Shown: piece by piece, positions 19,343 to 28,076 of the stretch
How positions within the stretch are numbered: the first letter of the stretch is position 1
Layout: the number at the start of each line of letters is the position of its first letter
Assembly (NCBI RefSeq): GCF_900129045.1
Contig: NZ_FQTX01000006.1
Coordinates: 51,641 to 115,640, forward strand
Source: Bifidobacterium merycicum DSM 6492
Lineage (GTDB): Bacteria; Actinomycetota; Actinomycetes; Actinomycetales; Bifidobacteriaceae
Direction of reading: 5' to 3'
Length of the DNA stretch: 64,000 nucleotides
Translations under genes and position numbers: made by a program
Notes under the pieces: model-generated
Told to the model about the DNA's origin: nothing
What the model saw: only the letters and a program-made list of their open reading frames with translations
Database searches by the model: none

Positions 19343-19529
19343 TTGAGAGCGCTCACGTAGATTCTGGTGAAAAATTTAAGATTTTTTGACAAAAAATGAG
19401 GCAAGAGTGCCAGAATCTGTCTGAAAAATGGCTATATGTGAACGTGTCACATTGCTCAACACGCCGTAAAAAGGGCTAAAAACAGGCTTTGTGAGATGCT
19501 TTGACATATCCGAATGTGAGCGATAACAT
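19343..19529 (+). promoter_or_regulatory. Arabinose operon promoter with LacI-type operators
   Basis: A -35 box TTGACA (19501-19506) and a -10 box TAACAT (19524-19529) are 17 nt apart. The palindrome ATGTGAGCGATAACAT (19514-19529) covers the spacer end and the whole -10, so a bound LacI-family protein would block RNA polymerase. Two more operator-like palindromes lie upstream: TTGAGAGCGCTCACGT (19343-19358) and ATGTGA-ACGTG-TCACAT (19436-19452). The rest of the 500-nt gap holds a long untranslated leader with no supported gene. Confidence 0.75.
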
Positions 19530-19685
19530 TTCGAACTAGCGAACGGAAATCCTCATAGCAGACGGGAATCCGAGTCGCCGTAGCAAAGCCGCGAACCTGC
19601 CCCGGCCCCAAGCCGTGGGTCCCGTGTGAAGCGAAGCTGCTTCGGCAGTCACGACTGCCGGTTACGGAACAGAAAAAGGAACAAT

Positions 19686-21065
19686 ATGACTGAGAACGCT
19701 ACGAGCGCTGTCAAGAAGCAGGGCTCAATGAAATACGTGGTCATCCTGGCGCTGAGCGCCGGCATGGCCGGACTTCTGTACGGTTACGACACCGTGAGCA
19801 TCTCCGGTGCCATCGAATTCCTGCGTCAGGCGTACAACCTGTCCGCCGGCCTGCAGGGACTCGTGATCTCCTCCATCATGATCGGTGGCGTCGTCGGCGT
19901 CGGCTTCTCCGGCTTCCTCGCCGATAAGATCGGCCGCCGTAAGGTCCTCCTCATTGGCGCTGCCTGCTTCTTCTTCGCAGCCCTGTGGTCCGCCTTCACC
20001 TACACCCCGTGGACCCTGATCGCCGCCCGTATCGTCGGTGGCGTCGGCATCGGCCTGGCCTCCGCACTGGCCATCACCTACATCACCGAATGCGCTCCGG
20101 CCAAGTACCGTGGCACCCTGAGCTCCGCATACCAGCTGCTCACCATCCTCGGCATCTTCCTGACCAACGTCATCAACTTCGGCATCGCCAACGCGGGCAG
20201 CCTCGACTGGGGCATCAACTCCGGCTGGCGCTGGATGCTCGGCATCGGCTGCATCCCGGCGGCCATCTTCTTCCTCGCGCTGTTCCTCTCCCCGGAATCC
20301 CCGCGCTTCCTCATCCAGTCCGGTCGTGAAGAGGAAGGCTTCGCCATCCTCGAGAAGATCGGTGGCACCGACGAAGCCCGTCGCGAAGTCGCCGACGTCA
20401 AGGCTTCCATCGAACGCGACAAGAACGGCAAGCTGACCGACCTGTTCAAGAAGCCGCTGCTCATCCCGTTCCTCATCGGCCTGCTGCTCGCCGCCTTCAA
20501 CCAGGTTGGCGGCCAGAACGCCGTCTCCTACTACGGCCCGACCATGTTCAAGGCCGCTCTGGGCAACAACATTCCGAACGTCGAATTCCTGTGCTCCTCC
20601 CTCGTCGGTCTCGTCGAGCTGATCTTCACCGTTGTGGGCATGGCCCTCATCGACAAGGCCGGCCGTAAGCCGCTGCTGGTCACCTCCGCCGCCGGCATGG
20701 GTGTCTTCGCCGCCATCATGGCCTTCGCCTTCCACGCCAACATCGGCTGGCTCGTCGTCGCCGGCGCCTGCGGCTTCATCGCCTGCTTCGCCTTCGGCCT
20801 CGGCCCCGTCACCTGGGTCATGATCCCGGAGCTCTTCCCGACCTACATGCGCGGTCGCGCATCCGGCCTGTGCACCGTGCTGCTGTGGGGCATCAACTTC
20901 TGCGTCGGTCAGTTCACCCCGATGATGTTCGAAGGCTGGGGCGGTTCCGGCACCTTCATCTTCTGGATGATCATGGACTTCATCGGCGCCATCTCCATCG
21001 CCAAGTTCGCTCCCGAAACCAAGGGCAAGACCCTTGAGGAAATCCAGGCCCTCTGGACCAAGTGA
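19686..21065 (+). CDS. Sugar:proton symporter (MFS sugar porter), likely arabinose
   Basis: This 12-helix major facilitator protein of about 459 residues has the sugar-porter signatures: GRRKV after helix 2, ESPRFLIQSGREEEGF in the central loop, DKAGRKPLLV after helix 8, and PETKGKTLEEIQALW at the C-terminus. I chose the ATG at 19686, which follows AAAGGAA. It is the first gene of the arabinose operon, so L-arabinose is the likely substrate. Heavy GC-ending codon bias suggests strong expression when induced. Confidence 0.9.
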   Translation: MTENATSAVKKQGSMKYVVILALSAGMAGLLYGYDTVSISGAIEFLRQAYNLSAGLQGLVISSIMIGGVVGVGFSGFLADKIGRRKVLLIGAACFFFAALWSAFTYTPWTLIAARIVGGVGIGLASALAITYITECAPAKYRGTLSSAYQLLTILGIFLTNVINFGIANAGSLDWGINSGWRWMLGIGCIPAAIFFLALFLSPESPRFLIQSGREEEGFAILEKIGGTDEARREVADVKASIERDKNGKLTDLFKKPLLIPFLIGLLLAAFNQVGGQNAVSYYGPTMFKAALGNNIPNVEFLCSSLVGLVELIFTVVGMALIDKAGRKPLLVTSAAGMGVFAAIMAFAFHANIGWLVVAGACGFIACFAFGLGPVTWVMIPELFPTYMRGRASGLCTVLLWGINFCVGQFTPMMFEGWGGSGTFIFWMIMDFIGAISIAKFAPETKGKTLEEIQALWTK

Positions 21066-21115
21066 TCCCGCGAACGCGAATCCAACACAACAAGTAACAA
21101 GACAAAGGAATCGAT

Positions 21116-22744
21116 ATGGTCGACATTGACGACGCTCCCCAGCAGATCGCGGAAAAAATTCGTGGCGGTCGCACCGCACTCGGCATCGAATTTGGTTCCA
21201 CCCGAATCAAGGCTGTGCTGATCGACGACACGTACCGCACGATCGCCTCCGGCGACTACCAGTGGGCAAGCCATCTGGAGGATGGCCTGTGGACCTACTC
21301 CCTCGACGAGGTCTGGAAGGGCCTGCAGTCCGCCTACGCTTCCATGGCGAACGACGTGTACAACGCCTATGGCGAACGACTGACCTCCATCGGCCATATC
21401 GGTTTCTCCGCCATGATGCACGGCTACCTCGCCTTCGACAAGGCGGGCGAACTGCTCGTGCCGTTCCGCACCTGGCAGAACACCAACACGCACGAAGCCC
21501 ACGAGAAACTGTCGGAACTGTTCCAGTACAACATTCCGGAACGCTGGTCCGTGGCACACCTCTACCAGGCCGTGCTGAACGGCGAAGAACACGTCGGCAA
21601 AGTGGACTACATCACCACACTCGCCGGCTATGTGCACTGGAAGCTCACCGGCAAGAAGGTTCTCGGCGTGGGCGACGCTTCGGGCATGTTCCCGATCGAC
21701 CCGGCCACCAAGACCTACGAAACCGAATTCCTTGACCGTTTCGACGCGCTGGATGAGATTGCCGGCCAGCCGTGGAAGATCGAGGATCTGCTGCCGGTTC
21801 CGCTGGTCGCCGGAACCCCCGCCGGTGAGCTGACCGCCGAAGGCGCCAAGCTGCTCGACCCCACGGGCACCCTGCAGCCGGGCATCGTCCTGGCCCCGCC
21901 GGAAGGCGACGCCGGAACCGGCATGGTCGCCACCAACTCCGTGCGCGTCCGCACCGGCAACGTGTCCGCAGGCACCTCCATCTTCGCTATGGTCGTGCTC
22001 GAACACAAGCTGGAACGCCTGCACCCCGAAGTCGACCTGGTCACCACTCCGGCCGGCGATCTGGCCGGCATGAGCCACGCCAACAACTTCACCTCCGACC
22101 TCAACGCCTGGGTGAGGATGTTCAGCGAGTTCGCCGAAGCAATCGGCCACCCCGTCGACGCCGGCACCCTGTTCGGCACCCTGTTCCGTGCGGCCATCAG
22201 CGACAAGGCCGACAAGAACGCCGGCGGACTGCTCAACTACTGCTTCTACTCCGGCGAATTCCTTGCCGGCCTGCCCGAAGGCCGCCCCGTGCTGGCACGC
22301 GGCCCCGAATCGCACTTCACGCTGGCCAACCTCATGCGCGCCCAGCTGTTCAGCGCGTTCTCCCCGGTCAAGATCGGCATGGACGTGATGACCAAGGACG
22401 AAGGCGTGCAGATCGACTCCCTCGTCGGCCATGGCGGCATCTTCACCACGCCGAAGGTCGCGCAGAAGATTCTGGCCGCCGCATTCGACACCCCGATCAA
22501 GGTGATGGCCACCGCCGCCGAAGGTGGCGCCTGGGGCATGGCCGTGCTCGCCGACTACCTGTGGCACGCACCGTGCCCGCTCGACGAGTACCTCGACACC
22601 CGCGTGTTCGCCGACGCCCAGTCCACCACCGAGGAACCGGACGCGCAGGACGTGGAAGGCTTCGAAGACTTCTTCGCCCGCTTCCAGCGCGGCCTGTCCA
22701 TCGAAAAGGCCGCCATCGAAGCGATCGGTCTGGAAACCAAGTAA
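21116..22744 (+). CDS. araB: FGGY-family kinase, probable L-ribulokinase
   Basis: The protein should phosphorylate L-ribulose in arabinose breakdown. Its 542 residues show the FGGY fold: phosphate-1 motif IEFGSTRIKAVLID, HIGFSAMMHGYLAFDKAGELLVP, and the adenosine-binding TAAEGGAWGMAVLA near the C-terminus. It is diverged from the classical E. coli ribulokinase, but its position between the symporter and araD-araA supports this role. An AAAGGAA site precedes the ATG. Confidence 0.87.
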   Translation: MVDIDDAPQQIAEKIRGGRTALGIEFGSTRIKAVLIDDTYRTIASGDYQWASHLEDGLWTYSLDEVWKGLQSAYASMANDVYNAYGERLTSIGHIGFSAMMHGYLAFDKAGELLVPFRTWQNTNTHEAHEKLSELFQYNIPERWSVAHLYQAVLNGEEHVGKVDYITTLAGYVHWKLTGKKVLGVGDASGMFPIDPATKTYETEFLDRFDALDEIAGQPWKIEDLLPVPLVAGTPAGELTAEGAKLLDPTGTLQPGIVLAPPEGDAGTGMVATNSVRVRTGNVSAGTSIFAMVVLEHKLERLHPEVDLVTTPAGDLAGMSHANNFTSDLNAWVRMFSEFAEAIGHPVDAGTLFGTLFRAAISDKADKNAGGLLNYCFYSGEFLAGLPEGRPVLARGPESHFTLANLMRAQLFSAFSPVKIGMDVMTKDEGVQIDSLVGHGGIFTTPKVAQKILAAAFDTPIKVMATAAEGGAWGMAVLADYLWHAPCPLDEYLDTRVFADAQSTTEEPDAQDVEGFEDFFARFQRGLSIEKAAIEAIGLETK

Positions 22745-22779
22745 CGGACGACGTACAACCCTTAGGAGAGGAAGACAAA

Positions 22780-23472
22780 ATGGCAACTTTGGCTGATTAC
22801 GGTCCCGAAGTCCGCGCCGAAGTCAAGCAGGTGCGCGAGATCGTCGCCACGCTGCACGAACAGCTCATCAAGTGGAACCTCGTCGTGTGGACCGCGGGCA
22901 ACGTCTCCCAGCGACTGCACACCGCCGACCTGATGGTGATCAAGCCCTCCGGTCTGCGCTACGAATACCTGACCCCGAGCTCGATGGTCGTCTGCGACCT
23001 CGACGGCAACGTGGTCGATGGCGCCGAAGCCCCGAGCTCCGATACCGCCTCCCACGCATACATCTATCGTCACATGCCCGACGTCTACGGTGTGGTGCAC
23101 ACCCACTCCACCTATGCGACGGCCTGGGCCGCCACTGGCCAGAACATTCCTTGCGGTCTGACCATGATGGGTGACGAATTCGGTGGCCCCGTACCGGTAG
23201 GTCCCTTCCGCCTCATCGGTTCGGAAGCCATCGGCGAAGGCGTCGTGGAGACCTTGAAGCAGTATCCGAAATCCCCTGCCGTGCTCATGCAAAACCATGG
23301 TCCTTTCACCATCGGCAAGGATGCGGAAGCTGCCGTCAAGGCCGCCGCGATGACCGAGGAAGTGGCGCACACCATGTGGGCCGCCAAGCAGCTTGGCGAT
23401 ATCATCCCGATCCCGCAAGAGGACATCGACAAGCTCAACGACCGTTACACCAACGTCTACGGCCAGCACTGA
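22780..23472 (+). CDS. araD: L-ribulose-5-phosphate 4-epimerase
   Basis: This class II aldolase-fold enzyme converts L-ribulose-5-phosphate to D-xylulose-5-phosphate, which enters the phosphoketolase pathway. The 230-residue protein has the substrate motifs TAGNVSQR and KPSGLRYEYL, the zinc ligands in VVHTHSTYATAW, and a third His in MQNHGPFTIG. The ATG follows TAGGAGAGGAA. It lies between araB and araA in one operon. Confidence 0.95.
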   Translation: MATLADYGPEVRAEVKQVREIVATLHEQLIKWNLVVWTAGNVSQRLHTADLMVIKPSGLRYEYLTPSSMVVCDLDGNVVDGAEAPSSDTASHAYIYRHMPDVYGVVHTHSTYATAWAATGQNIPCGLTMMGDEFGGPVPVGPFRLIGSEAIGEGVVETLKQYPKSPAVLMQNHGPFTIGKDAEAAVKAAAMTEEVAHTMWAAKQLGDIIPIPQEDIDKLNDRYTNVYGQH

Positions 23473-23524
23473 GCCCCGGAAACGAAACGTTACATCCAAA
23501 CACAACGAAGTAAAGGAAACAACA

Positions 23525-25039
23525 ATGGCAATGGAAAACCCCTTCGAAGGTAAGGAAATCTGGTTCGGCGTCGGTTCGCAGGACCTGTACGGCGAGGAAG
23601 CGCTGCGCCAGGTGGCCCAGCAGACCGGCGAAATGGTCGACTTCCTCAACGCGACCGGCAAGATCCCGGCCAAGATCGTCCTGAAGCCGACCCTGAAGTC
23701 CTCCGACGGCGTCAAGGCCTTCATGACCGAAGCCTCCGCCAACCCGAACGTCATCGGCGTCATCACCTGGTGCCACACCTTCTCCCCGGCTAAGATGTGG
23801 ATCCGCGGTCTCGAAGTGCTGACCAAGCCTCTGCTGCAGCTGGCCACCCAGCACCACAAGGAGATTCCGTGGGAGACCATCGACATGGACTTCATGAACC
23901 TGAACCAGGCCGCGCACGGCGACCGTGAGTTCGGCTACATCGTCTCCCGCCTCGGCATTCCGCGCAAGATCGTCGTCGGCCACTACACCGATCCGGAAGT
24001 CGCCGAGAAGGTCGGCACCTGGGCTCGCGCCTGCGCCGGCTGGGACGCCTCCCAGAACATGAAGGTCATGCGTTGGGGCGACAACATGCGTAACGTCGCC
24101 GTCACCGAAGGCGACAAGACCGAGGCCGAGCGCGTGTTCGGCGCCTCCATCAACACCTGGGCCGTCAACGAACTCGTCGCCGCGTACGACAAGGTCAAGG
24201 ACGATCAGGTCAAGGCTCTCATCGAGGACTACAAGGCCAAGTACGACGTTGCCCCCGAGCTGCTGGACTCCCGCTACGATGAGCTGTTCATCGCAGCCAA
24301 GGAGGAAGCGGCCATGGTCAACATGATGCGCGAGAACGGTTGCACCGCCGCCGTCGACAACTTCGAAGACCTCGGCACCCTGCCGCAGCTGCCGGGCGTC
24401 GGCCCGCAGCGCTTCCCCTCCGAGTACGGTTGGGGCTTCTCCGCCGAAGGCGACTGGAAGACCTCCGTCCTCGTGCGCATCGGCGCCGTCATGGGCTACG
24501 GCCTTGAAGGTGGCGCCTCCCTCATGGAGGACTACTCCTACAACTTCGCTCCGGGCAACGAGCTCGACATGGGCTCCCACATGCTCGAGGTCTCCCCGGC
24601 CATCGGCACCATCGAAAAGCCGAAGCTGGCCATCTACCCGCTCGGCATCGGCGGCAAGTCCGACCCGGTCCGCCTCGTCTTCTCCGGCAAGCCCGGTGAC
24701 GCCGTCGTCGTCTCCATGGCCGACGAGCGCGAACGCTTCCGCCTGCTCATGGACGAAGTCTCCGTCGTCGCCCCGCAGGGCTCCCTCAAGGAACTCCCGT
24801 GCGCCCGCGCCGTCTGGAAGCCGAAGCCGGACCTGAAGACCGCCGTCCAGTGCTGGATCACCGCCGGCGGCTCCCACCACACCTGCATGACCACCTCCGT
24901 CGGTCGTGAAGCTTGGGAGGACTTCGCCCGCATCGCCGGTGTCGAACTCGCCGTGATCGACGAGAACACCACCGCCCGCCAGTTCGAAAAGGAGCTGGAG
25001 ATCAGCGAAATGTACCACCGTCTCAACAACCGTCACTGA
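23525..25039 (+). CDS. araA: L-arabinose isomerase
   Basis: This enzyme isomerises L-arabinose to L-ribulose, the first intracellular step. The 504-residue protein starts with KEIWFGVGSQDLYGEEALR and contains GVITWCHTFSPAKMWI and HGDREFGYIVSRL. The metal-site region includes DLGTLPQLPGVGPQR, and the C-terminal GSHHTCMTTSV is typical of AraA. AAAGGAA precedes the ATG. The stop codon lies within the first arm of a long hairpin. Confidence 0.98.
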   Translation: MAMENPFEGKEIWFGVGSQDLYGEEALRQVAQQTGEMVDFLNATGKIPAKIVLKPTLKSSDGVKAFMTEASANPNVIGVITWCHTFSPAKMWIRGLEVLTKPLLQLATQHHKEIPWETIDMDFMNLNQAAHGDREFGYIVSRLGIPRKIVVGHYTDPEVAEKVGTWARACAGWDASQNMKVMRWGDNMRNVAVTEGDKTEAERVFGASINTWAVNELVAAYDKVKDDQVKALIEDYKAKYDVAPELLDSRYDELFIAAKEEAAMVNMMRENGCTAAVDNFEDLGTLPQLPGVGPQRFPSEYGWGFSAEGDWKTSVLVRIGAVMGYGLEGGASLMEDYSYNFAPGNELDMGSHMLEVSPAIGTIEKPKLAIYPLGIGGKSDPVRLVFSGKPGDAVVVSMADERERFRLLMDEVSVVAPQGSLKELPCARAVWKPKPDLKTAVQCWITAGGSHHTCMTTSVGREAWEDFARIAGVELAVIDENTTARQFEKELEISEMYHRLNNRH

Positions 25040-25260
25040 CATGATGGAGCGTCAACTGCATTGCTCCTCAGTCGCGGTACCTTCGTACCGCTTCCTTCGG
25101 GGCGCTTTGCTGACGCACGCATCATGTCAGTGACGGGACCGTCACTGGGTGATGATGGAGCGTTAACGGCACGGGCGGAAGGTTCGACGTACCTTCGTAC
25201 GCCTTCGCCTTCTGCCGCACCGTTACCGCACGCATCATGTCAGTGACGGGACCGTCGTGA
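25031..25260. repeat. Duplicated long-hairpin element (BIME-like)
   Basis: A perfect 16-bp arm (25031-25046 with 25120-25135, CGTCACTGACATGATG) encloses further pairings including GGTAC/GTACC. A second related unit (about 25141-25255) has the same right border, CATCATGTCAGTGACGGGAC, and a more degenerate left arm, with GCCTTC-rich inner pairs. The two units are head to tail. No protein is encoded. Confidence 0.85.
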
Positions 25261-25282
25261 CGGATCCCAATGTTGACGTGAT

Positions 25283-25310
25283 AAAAGCCCGGCTTCGTGC
25301 CGGGCTTTTT
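25283..25310 (+). terminator. Intrinsic terminator of the ara operon
   Basis: AAAGCCCGGC and GCCGGGCTTT form a 10-bp stem around a TTCGT loop, ending in TTTTT. This is the most textbook terminator in the window. Confidence 0.95.
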
Positions 25311-25650
25311 CTATTGCATCGTTCCCGGTCTTGTGTCGAAGCGGCAGGGGCTCGTCGCGGCACTTGACCGGGGGAGCGGTTCGGCGGAAGCGGTCGGAAA
25401 TCCGCTGTATGAAGGAGACGACGGCGGGTTTCTCATTTTTTGAAAACGCGGGCGTTCACTATGTGACCAGCCGAATCCTTGCCTCCGAGGCGCGTGTAGA
25501 ACAGTGGGCAGCACAGCGGGGTGCGGCACCGCTGTCAGTCTGGGCCACAAGCCCGCATGCGGTTGTCGCATACCCTGCCGCGCACCCGGCATACCGCCAT
25601 AGGTGCGTAAGAGAACGAAAAAATTTCGTTGCAAGAAGGGGTTTGGACTC
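25311..25650 (+). other. 340-nt gap upstream of the MHS transporter
   Basis: No gene is supported. Just before the start codon region lies a small inverted repeat, AACGAAA/TTTCGTT with loop AAA (25614-25630), next to an AAGAAGGGG ribosome site. A promoter could not be fixed. Confidence 0.4.
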
Positions 25651-26965
25651 ATGTCCGCAACTGCAACAACCGCGTCACCGGCCACCAAGCCGGTGAAAAA
25701 GGACTCCGTGCCCGGAGATCATCGCCGCATCGATGGTCGGCACCGCCATCGAGTTCTACGACAACTACTGCTATTCCATCGCCGCCGCCAGCTACTTCGG
25801 CGCGATTTTCTTCGCCAACGTCACCGATCCGGTCCTCGCCCAGATCATGGCATTCACCACTTTCGCCGTTTCCCTCCTCGCCCGCCCGTTCGGCTCCATG
25901 CTGTTCGGCCACTTCGGCGACAAAATGGGCCGCAAGAAGACCCTGGTGATCGCCCTGCTCACCATGGGCATCGCCACCTTCCTCGTCGGCTGTCTGCCCG
26001 GCTATGAGCAGGTCGGCGGCGCGTCGATCATCATCCTGTGCGTGTGCCGCGCCTGCCAGGGCGTGGGCCTCGCCGGCGAATGGTCCGGCGCCGCGCTGGT
26101 CGCCACCGAGAACGCGCCGAAGGAGAAGCGCGCCCTGTACGGCTCCTTCCCGAACCTCGGCGCCCCGATCGGCTTCTTCTGCGCTTACGGCCTGAACTTT
26201 CTACTCACCACCCATCTCGGTCAGGCCCAGATGGGCGCCTGGGGCTGGCGCATCCCGTTCCTCGCATCCGTGGTGCTCGTGGCCATCGGCCTGTACGTGC
26301 GTGCCCGTATGAGTGAAACCCCGGTGTTCCGCCAGGCCTCCGAGCAGCATCGCACCTCCAAGCACCCACTGCACAATCTGCTGCCCTACTGGAAGGAAGT
26401 CGTGCTCGGCACCCTCGCCATGGGCATCACCTACACGCTGTTCTACGTGCTCGGCACCTGGTCCCTGTCCTACGGTGTCAGGGGGCTCGGCTTCCAGCAG
26501 AGTGAATACCTGCTGCTGCAAATGGTTTCCGTGGTGTTCTTCGCCATCTTCATCGTGGTCTCCTGCATCTACGCCGACAAGGTGGGCCGTAAGAAGGTGC
26601 TCTTCGTCGTCACCGCAGCCACCTTCGTGTTCAGCTTCTTCACTCCGTTCCTGCTCGTGCACTCCGCCAGCCACGTGCTCATCTTCCTGTGCCTTGGCTT
26701 CGTGCTCATGGGTGGTCTGTTCGGCCCCTGCGGCGCTTACCTGCCCGAGCTGTTCCCGGTGAGCGTGCGCTACTCCGGCGCCGGTCTGAGCTATAACCTC
26801 GCCGCCATTTTCGGCGGTGCCTTCGCTCCGACCATCGCCCAGGCGCTGGTCAACTCCAAGTTCGGCATTACCGGCGTGGGCTGTTACATGGCCGTGATGG
26901 CCGCCGTGGCCCTGCTCGCCCTGTTCCTCATCCGCGAAAGCAAGGACAAGGATTACACGCTGTGA
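25651..26965 (+). pseudogene. MHS-family metabolite:H+ symporter with an N-terminal frameshift
   Basis: This major facilitator of the metabolite:H+ symporter type has features such as SMVGTAIEFYDNYCY, GHFGDKMGRKKTLV, RACQGVGLAGEWSGAAL and ADKVGRKKVLFVV. The natural start appears to be the ATG at 25651 with a good ribosome site. That frame reads about 21 codons ([20 protein letters not shown]) and must then shift by one base at CCCGGAG (about 25711-25717) to enter the transporter frame. Without the shift, the only in-frame start is the internal ATG at 25733, giving 410 residues that lack the front of helix 1. It may be a pseudogene, a recoded gene or an assembly error. Confidence 0.7.
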
Positions 26966-27305
26966 TTCACGTGCGCTGAACGTCGGTCACCGATCATCGC
27001 AGTCGAACGGTCGCGACCCCACCTGGGGCCGTGGCCGTTTTTTATGTGCGAGTCGAACCCCTAACCGTTCCGGAATGCATGCGGAACACCGGAAAACGGG
27101 TTTAGCTCCAATGATTCCAAGTCTTAATGGTTAAGAAGATTCTGATTAAGCAAAACGTATAAAGAGGCGTGAAACAATTCGTGAAACATGGTGTGTGGGT
27201 GGGGCGAAGGTCGGGAAAACCGTTGCCGCCAGCATAACGGCGCTGTGATGAGTAAACTGGTGCTGATACCGTCGTTCAATGCAATTGTGAGGATTGGCCA
27301 GCGAT
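26966..27305 (+). other. Transporter terminator and spacer before the EPS locus
   Basis: A terminator at 27007-27043 pairs ACGG-CG-CCCCA with TGGGG-CG-CCGT and ends in TTTTTT. A second hairpin (27069-27089, GTTCCG/CGGAAC) lies further on. The rest is AT-rich spacer leading to the tyrosine phosphatase gene, with an AT-rich TATAAA at about 27160. No gene is supported. Confidence 0.6.
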
Positions 27306-27890
27306 ATGCTCATCATGTTCGTATGCACAGGCAATATCTGCCGATCGCCCATGGGCGAGCTATTGTTCGGCAAATACCTCTCCGGAACCACTATTCGTGT
27401 GACCAGTGCGGGAACGAGGGGGCTTCAGCAGCATGAGATAGACCGGAACAGCGGGCGACTCATGCGCAGCGTGGGCATCGAATCCAGCGGATTCCGTTCG
27501 CGACGTCTCACCAAGGCCATGGCCGAGGAAGCCGATCTCATTCTGTGCTTCGAAAAGAATCAGCGCAAGGACATCGTCACCTTGGCGCCGAATGCGGTGC
27601 GCTACACCTTCCTGGTGGACGATTTCGCCAACATGTGCCGATACTGCGCCCAGCAGGGGTTGATTCACGGCACCACCATCCAGGAACGCTTGATGTCGGC
27701 CGTCAGTGTATCCACGATGATCCGTCCCATGATTCCCGCGCCAAAGGATATCGAGGACCCGCTGGGCAAGCCGTTCATCAAGTTCGCGGAAGTCGGCAAC
27801 GAGCTCAATCGTGATCTGTGCACGATCCTGAACGCCATGAAGAGGCGTGATGTGGTCGATCCGGCACCCGTGCGGCAGCAGATCGTATAA
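27306..27890 (+). CDS. Low-molecular-weight protein-tyrosine phosphatase
   Basis: The enzyme removes phosphate from tyrosines, here probably from the adjacent polysaccharide tyrosine kinase. The active-site loop C7-TGNIC-R13-S (CX5R) is at the N-terminus, and the general-acid DP motif is in IEDPLGKPF near the C-terminus. At 194 residues it is longer than the classical 150 because of an insert around YCAQQGLIHGTTIQERL. I chose the ATG at 27306; a TTG four codons upstream lacks a usable ribosome site. Confidence 0.9.
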   Translation: MLIMFVCTGNICRSPMGELLFGKYLSGTTIRVTSAGTRGLQQHEIDRNSGRLMRSVGIESSGFRSRRLTKAMAEEADLILCFEKNQRKDIVTLAPNAVRYTFLVDDFANMCRYCAQQGLIHGTTIQERLMSAVSVSTMIRPMIPAPKDIEDPLGKPFIKFAEVGNELNRDLCTILNAMKRRDVVDPAPVRQQIV

Positions 27891-27951
27891 CGCGTATAAG
27901 CGTGTATAGACGTATGGCAAATCATCGTCTATCGGTGTGAAACGATGTCGC

Positions 27952-27966
27952 TAAGATAGGGGGGGG
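27952..27966 (+). promoter_or_regulatory. Putative -10 box followed by an 8-G tract
   Basis: TAAGAT (27952-27957) is followed after one base by GGGGGGGG (27959-27966), where transcription would start. No strong -35 box is seen. The tract is 110 nt before the kinase start. Confidence 0.35.
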
Positions 27967-28076
27967 CAAACGGTAAGCGTGCTGTTTTGTCAACAACGGC
28001 AGTAGAATGGCTCAAAGATTGGAGAGCGTTTTATGCAAAAGACTTATGTCCGAACGGGCAGGGGGATTGGGGAGTC

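Noticed and set aside
25331..25696. Small gene between the ara terminator and the MHS symporter
   Set aside because: No ribosome site, no recognisable domain, and overlapping equally long frames on both strands.
27987..28076. A 30-codon N-terminal extension of the tyrosine kinase starting at TTG
   Set aside because: It uses codons that are rare in the window, lacks a ribosome site and adds nothing found in the family; GTG at 28077 fits better.
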